Shown here: piece after piece, positions 3,674-6,573 of the stretch
Layout of the letters: each line of letters opens with the position of its first letter
How positions within the stretch are numbered: the first letter of the stretch is position 1
Program-made: the position numbers and the translations under genes
Assembly (NCBI GenBank): GCA_019240175.1
Contig: JAFAYS010000726.1
Span: 1 to 6,573, forward strand
Direction of reading: 5' to 3'
Source: Chloroflexota bacterium
Lineage (GTDB): Bacteria; Chloroflexota; Chloroflexia; Chloroflexales; Kallotenuaceae
Length of the DNA stretch: 6,573 nucleotides
Notes under the pieces: generated by a model
Seen by the model: only the letters and a program-made list of their open reading frames with translations
Database searches by the model: none
Told to the model about the DNA's origin: nothing

Positions 3674-6379
3674 CTAAGGCACCGCCGCACCGTTGGGCCG
3701 CGCTACCAGGATGATGCTTGAGCGCGCCTGGACGTTGTAGCTGGTCGTGGTAACTTTCAACAGCTGCTGCTGGTTCCAGTCGGTGATCGCCGGATTGTAG
3801 TAGATGTTGCCATAGCTTTCGGCAGTCGATGCCGTATTGGCGAGGACGTACCACTGCTTGCCGTTGGGCGCGGTCGGCAGCTGGAAGCTCAGATCCGTCC
3901 AGTAGCCGTTGTGCGCCACGTAGATGTCGGGCGCGTCGGCGCTGCCGTTGGTCTCAGCCGCCGAGCCGTCAAGCAAGAAGGCCAGCGTCCGTGACGTTGC
4001 GGACCAATCGGGCGTATCGGGAGTGACGCCGTGCCAGGTCAGATCGCGATAGCCGTCGCCGTCGCCGTCGGTCTCGTCGAAGCGCACACTGCGGCGCAGC
4101 GCAGGATGCGCCTTACGGAAAGCGATCAGCTTGCGGAAGAACTGGAAGGTGCCGGCGTGCGTGGTTTTGTTGGTCCAGTTGAGCCAGCCGCAGGTATTGT
4201 CGGCCATGTAGGCGTTGTTGTTGCCGTTCTGCGTTTGGCGGAACTCGTCGCCGGCCACAAACATCGGCACGCCCTGATCGACCATGAGATGCGTGGCAAA
4301 GTTGCGGATCTGCCGCCGCCGCAAGGCGTCGTCGCCGCCGCTGTCCCAGCTGTCGTTGTCGTTGCTGCCGCTGTTGGGATCGGCACCCGTGGGATTGCAC
4401 GCGCCGATGCCGTTCTGCTTGGTGTTGTACGAAACCAGATCGTTGAGCGTGAAGCCGTCGTGCGCCGTGACAAAGTTAACGCTCTCCGGCGGCGCGCCAA
4501 AGCCGATCTCGTTGGAGGTGATCGCGGTGCCCAACTTGCCGACCTGATCCGCGTCGCTCTTGACGAAGCGGCGGGTCGTGTCGCGCATCTTGCCGTTCCA
4601 CTCGTACCAGCCGTCCGGGAACTGCCCGACGCCGTAGCCTTTGGTATCCCAGGCCTCGGCGACCATCTTCACGCCGCGCGTTTTGCCCAGCGCCGCGATG
4701 TCGCGCAGCGTCTGCGCGTTGCTGTTGAAATCACGCCCGTCGTTGCCTTCGCGACCCAGCTCGTAGGCCAGATCGAAGCGAAAGCCGTCGACGTGCATCT
4801 CGTCGGTCCAATACTTCAGGCTATCGATGATCATGCGCCGCGCGGCTGCCCGGCTGGCGTTGACGTTGTTGCCGACACCGGTCGATTCCCAGTAGAGCGC
4901 CTTGTTATCGTCAAGCGTGTAGTAGTTCTGGTTATCGATGCCGCGCAGGTTGAAGTACTTGACGCCGCCATCGCTCTGCACGCCTAGCTCAGCCGTGTGA
5001 TTGAAGACCACATCCAGCCAAACCTCGATGCCCTCCGCATGCAGCGCCTTGACCATTTGCTTAAACGCGGCGACCTGCTGGCCCGAGGTTTGGGTGCAGG
5101 CGCTCATGTCGCTGCACAAGTACTCACGGTTGGGCGCGAAGAACTGCGTCGTGATGTAGCCCCAGTAGCTGACGCGATCGGCGGTTGCGCCCTGGCTGGC
5201 GATCGGATCGTCGAACTGCGGAAACTCATGCACCGGCAGCAGCTCGACCGCGGTCACGCCCAGCTCTTTGAGATGCGCCGCCTTGGCCGCGAAGCCGCCG
5301 TAGGTGCCGCGCAGCGTGGTCGTCATGCTGGTGTCGTTGCGGGTAAAGCCGCGCAGATGCACCTCGTAGATCACCGAATCTTTCATCGGGATGCTGGGCT
5401 TGGCCTCGCCGGTCCAATCGAAGGCCGGATCGACCACGATCGACTTGGGCGCGTGCGGCGCGCTGTCCACAAAGCCGTAGCTATCGTTGCCGCCGAGGTA
5501 GGAGCTGGCGTAGTGCGTCTGTCCACCGACAGTCACACGCGCAACCTCGCCGCTGACGGCGCGGGCGTACGGATCGGTCAGCAGCTTGTTGGGATTGAAG
5601 CGATTACCCGCCGCGTCGACATGCGTGATAAAGCCAGTGGTGCCGGTCTTGGGTGTGCCGGGCGTCCAGCCGCTCACGTACTGCCAGTTCGGACCCCACA
5701 GCCGGTAGCCGTAGAACGTGCCCGCGCCGATGCTAGGCACCGTCACGCTCCACACATTGGTCGCGGTGTCTTTGGTCAGCAGATGCTTGCTGCTGGCGGT
5801 TGAGGCCGTCGCCGAGGAGAAGATCGATAGCTCGACGCGCGTGGCGTACTGCGAGAAGAGCGTAAACTTCACGCCGCCAGTGACGATATGCGATCCCAGC
5901 GGCGGCAGCGGCGTGCCGGTCGCGGCCTGATTCCACACATTGTTGACACCCGTCGAGCCGGCGCTGGGCACAGTGTAGCTACGATTGGCGATACTTTCCC
6001 AGGTAGTGGTGCTGCCCTGACGCACGATAAATTTGTACTGGATCGCCTGGCCCGCGCTAGCGCTGAAGTCTACCCAGCCACTCCAGGTATCGCTGTCGAT
6101 CCAGGTCAGCTTGACGGCGTTGGCGACGTTCCAACTGCCTAGCTCGGCAACGCTGCCCGAGATATACACATCCTGGCCCAGGCTGGTCACGATGCCATCG
6201 ACCGTAAAGTCCACGCGCACAGCGCCAGCAACCTGAATCGTGGCCTGCCGCTGCGCTGCCGCGACTGGTGCCGGTGACTCCGCCGCGTACGTCGCGACGC
6301 CGGGAACGCTCGCCAGCAGCAATCCGATCAAGGCCAGCAGTGCAAATAATCGACGCCGTCGTCCGTATGAGCGCATCAT
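3674..6379 (-). CDS. Secreted isoamylase-type glycogen/starch debranching enzyme (GH13) with N-terminal CBM20
   Basis: It is predicted to hydrolyse alpha-1,6 branch points of starch or glycogen outside the cell. From ATG 6379 it has 901 residues. Residues 1-33 are a Sec signal peptide (basic MMRSYGRRRR, then LFALLALIGLLLA, cleavage near A29-A33; no lipobox Cys). CBM20 spans about 54-150, with LGSW at 80-83, YKFI at 115-118, WES at 127-129 and NRSYTVP at 132-138. A CBM48-like N-terminal domain spans about 160-310 and includes LLTDPYARA (266-274). The GH13 barrel runs from about 335 to 760: region I DVVFNH 456-461, region II GFRFDLA 532-538 (nucleophile D536), region III VAEAWD 573-578 (acid/base E575), region IV FVTAHDG 636-642 (D641). 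HLRGFTRND and AGDEFRQTQNGNNNAY are typical of the isoamylase/GlgX group; export and CBM20 favour isoamylase over cytoplasmic GlgX. A DxDxDGxxD loop at 771-779 may bind calcium. AGGAG (complement of 6383-6387) is 3 nt from ATG 6379 but 6 nt from the next ATG (6376), so initiation at the second Met is likely. The gene is monocistronic here. Confidence 0.95.
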   Translation of the reverse strand: MMRSYGRRRRLFALLALIGLLLASVPGVATYAAESPAPVAAAQRQATIQVAGAVRVDFTVDGIVTSLGQDVYISGSVAELGSWNVANAVKLTWIDSDTWSGWVDFSASAGQAIQYKFIVRQGSTTTWESIANRSYTVPSAGSTGVNNVWNQAATGTPLPPLGSHIVTGGVKFTLFSQYATRVELSIFSSATASTASSKHLLTKDTATNVWSVTVPSIGAGTFYGYRLWGPNWQYVSGWTPGTPKTGTTGFITHVDAAGNRFNPNKLLTDPYARAVSGEVARVTVGGQTHYASSYLGGNDSYGFVDSAPHAPKSIVVDPAFDWTGEAKPSIPMKDSVIYEVHLRGFTRNDTSMTTTLRGTYGGFAAKAAHLKELGVTAVELLPVHEFPQFDDPIASQGATADRVSYWGYITTQFFAPNREYLCSDMSACTQTSGQQVAAFKQMVKALHAEGIEVWLDVVFNHTAELGVQSDGGVKYFNLRGIDNQNYYTLDDNKALYWESTGVGNNVNASRAAARRMIIDSLKYWTDEMHVDGFRFDLAYELGREGNDGRDFNSNAQTLRDIAALGKTRGVKMVAEAWDTKGYGVGQFPDGWYEWNGKMRDTTRRFVKSDADQVGKLGTAITSNEIGFGAPPESVNFVTAHDGFTLNDLVSYNTKQNGIGACNPTGADPNSGSNDNDSWDSGGDDALRRRQIRNFATHLMVDQGVPMFVAGDEFRQTQNGNNNAYMADNTCGWLNWTNKTTHAGTFQFFRKLIAFRKAHPALRRSVRFDETDGDGDGYRDLTWHGVTPDTPDWSATSRTLAFLLDGSAAETNGSADAPDIYVAHNGYWTDLSFQLPTAPNGKQWYVLANTASTAESYGNIYYNPAITDWNQQQLLKVTTTSYNVQARSSIILVARPNGAAVP
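5930..6220 (-). other. CBM20 starch-binding domain (part of the isoamylase)
   Basis: Residues 54-150 closely follow the pattern of the fungal glucoamylase starch-binding domain: F-T-V start, GQDVYISGS, LGSW, a central tryptophan pair (W97/W102 region in DTWSGW), IQYKFI, TTWES, NRSYTVP and a closing VWN. The aromatic and lysine positions expected to form the sugar-binding platforms (W83, K116, W127) are present, so the domain is probably functional in holding raw starch. Confidence 0.85.
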
Positions 6380-6382
6380 TGT

Positions 6383-6387
6383 CTCCT
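6383..6387 (-). promoter_or_regulatory. Ribosome binding site of the isoamylase
   Basis: The minus strand reads CAGGAGACA before two consecutive ATG codons. The spacing is 3 nt to the first and 6 nt to the second, which points to the second ATG (6376-6374) as the more comfortable start. The difference is one residue. Confidence 0.6.
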
Positions 6388-6399
6388 GAGAGAGTTAAG

Positions 6400-6431
6400 G
6401 AACAAATGAACAAACAAACAAGGGAACAAAG
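6400..6431 (-). repeat. Octamer tandem array, arm 1 of an inverted pair
   Basis: On the plus strand four in-phase octamers occur: GAACAAAT, GAACAAAC, AAACAAGG, GAACAAAG. The array ends 20 bp before the isoamylase start codon, so it would lie in or near the 5' untranslated leader. It is complementary, in phase and imperfectly, to the array at 6501-6531. Confidence 0.65.
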
Positions 6432-6500
6432 ACGAGTAGAACGAGAACCAAAAACCAAATAAAAGATCAAAGCAACAAACGAACAGTGCAAATTTTCCCC

Positions 6501-6531
6501 TTTGTTCTTTTGTTCGCTTGTTCCTTTGTTT
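6501..6531 (+). repeat. Octamer tandem array, arm 2 of an inverted pair
   Basis: TTTGTTC, TTTTGTTC, GCTTGTTC and CTTTGTTT follow one another and run into the GCCCGTAGGGC hairpin of the 22-bp dispersed repeat. The units are the same family as the 1055-1089 array and are reverse-complementary to 6400-6431. Confidence 0.65.
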
Positions 6532-6542
6532 GCCCGTAGGGC
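6521..6542 (-). repeat. 22-bp dispersed repeat with hairpin, copy 2 (inverted)
   Basis: Exact reverse complement of 902-923. It ends in GCCC-GTA-GGGC, a small hairpin. Both copies adjoin TTTGTT-type arrays or T-rich tracts, so the 22-mer and the simple repeats appear to travel together as one composite intergenic element. Confidence 0.8.
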
Positions 6543-6573
6543 AGATAGTGAGGGCCTTCAAAACCGGCAACTT

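Larger units (their letters stand above)
6380..6573. other. Repeat-filled upstream region of the isoamylase gene
   Basis: The 194 bases from the isoamylase start to the right edge are AT-rich and dominated by GAACAAA/TTTGTTC words. Two octamer arrays (6400-6431 and 6501-6531) are mutually inverted. The centre (6432-6500) is A-rich on the plus strand with no convincing -10/-35 pair for the minus strand. The last 31 bases after the 22-bp repeat lose the repeat pattern and could belong to the next gene, but no frame is long enough to decide. I see no gene here; short frames are repeat translations. Confidence 0.65.

Noticed and set aside
3128..3721. Plus-strand frame overlapping the sulfotransferase and running through its terminator
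   Set aside because: It crosses a strong intrinsic terminator and is Arg/Ser/Cys/Trp-rich, typical of a frame-shifted reading of the real gene.
4031..4987. Long plus-strand open frame (318 codons) opposite the isoamylase
   Set aside because: It is the antisense shadow of the well-supported GH13 gene, whose four catalytic regions lie on the minus strand. The translation is Val/Ala/Asp/Arg-rich with no recognisable domain, as expected opposite GC-rich codons.
4997..5803. Second plus-strand open frame (268 codons) opposite the isoamylase
   Set aside because: Same reason: antisense to CBM48 and barrel coding sequence, low-complexity Arg/Ala/Gly/His composition, no upstream gene context.
902..6542. 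Composite transposon bounded by the 22-bp inverted repeats
   Set aside because: No transposase or recombinase lies between the repeats, I see no target-site duplication (bases just outside differ), and the repeats look like dispersed intergenic elements.
6376..6570. Small minus-strand frame ahead of the isoamylase
   Set aside because: Its translation is repeat-derived (KEQ/NKR then Phe/Leu/Cys-rich), without codon bias, and it overlaps the isoamylase start region.

Overview
The window is GC-rich in its genes. The longer intergenic gaps are instead T- or A-rich and filled with GTTCT/GAACA-type short repeats. This style, together with a high-GC Nif11-domain gene, a secreted starch debrancher and abundant GATC, suggests a filamentous Chloroflexota (Roseiflexus/Herpetosiphon-like). 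That assignment is an inference from style; there is no rRNA or other marker gene here.

Layout. (1) Bases 1-82 are the last 26 codons of a plus-strand gene that I cannot name. (2) Convergent to it, on the minus strand (125-874), lies a complete Sfp-type 4'-phosphopantetheinyl transferase. (3) A 369-bp gap (875-1243) holds dispersed and tandem repeats, a multi-hairpin element and a probable promoter. (4) Plus strand 1244-2347 is a Gfo/Idh/MocA-family NAD(P)-dependent oxidoreductase, probably starting at TTG 1259 rather than ATG 1244. (5) After 63 bp comes a small Nif11-domain protein (2411-2623). Its stop codon overlaps by one base the start of a PAPS-type sulfotransferase (2623-3603), and a strong intrinsic terminator follows. 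(6) Convergent to that, on the minus strand (3674-6379), is a large secreted isoamylase-type GH13 debranching enzyme with an N-terminal CBM20 starch-binding domain. (7) Its upstream region (6380-6573) again consists of GAACA/TTGTT repeats. It carries an inverted copy of a 22-bp repeat that is also found upstream of the phosphopantetheinyl transferase gene.

Function. The oxidoreductase, Nif11 peptide and sulfotransferase lie in one direction with no visible terminator between them, so they may form one transcription unit. A Nif11-type leader domain translationally coupled to a sulfotransferase is the most intriguing part: it could be a peptide-tailoring module or a carrier/recognition protein for the sulfotransferase. 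The phosphopantetheinyl transferase, which activates carrier proteins of PKS/NRPS or fatty-acid type, hints that secondary-metabolism genes may lie to the left. The isoamylase is an independent extracellular polysaccharide-degradation gene.
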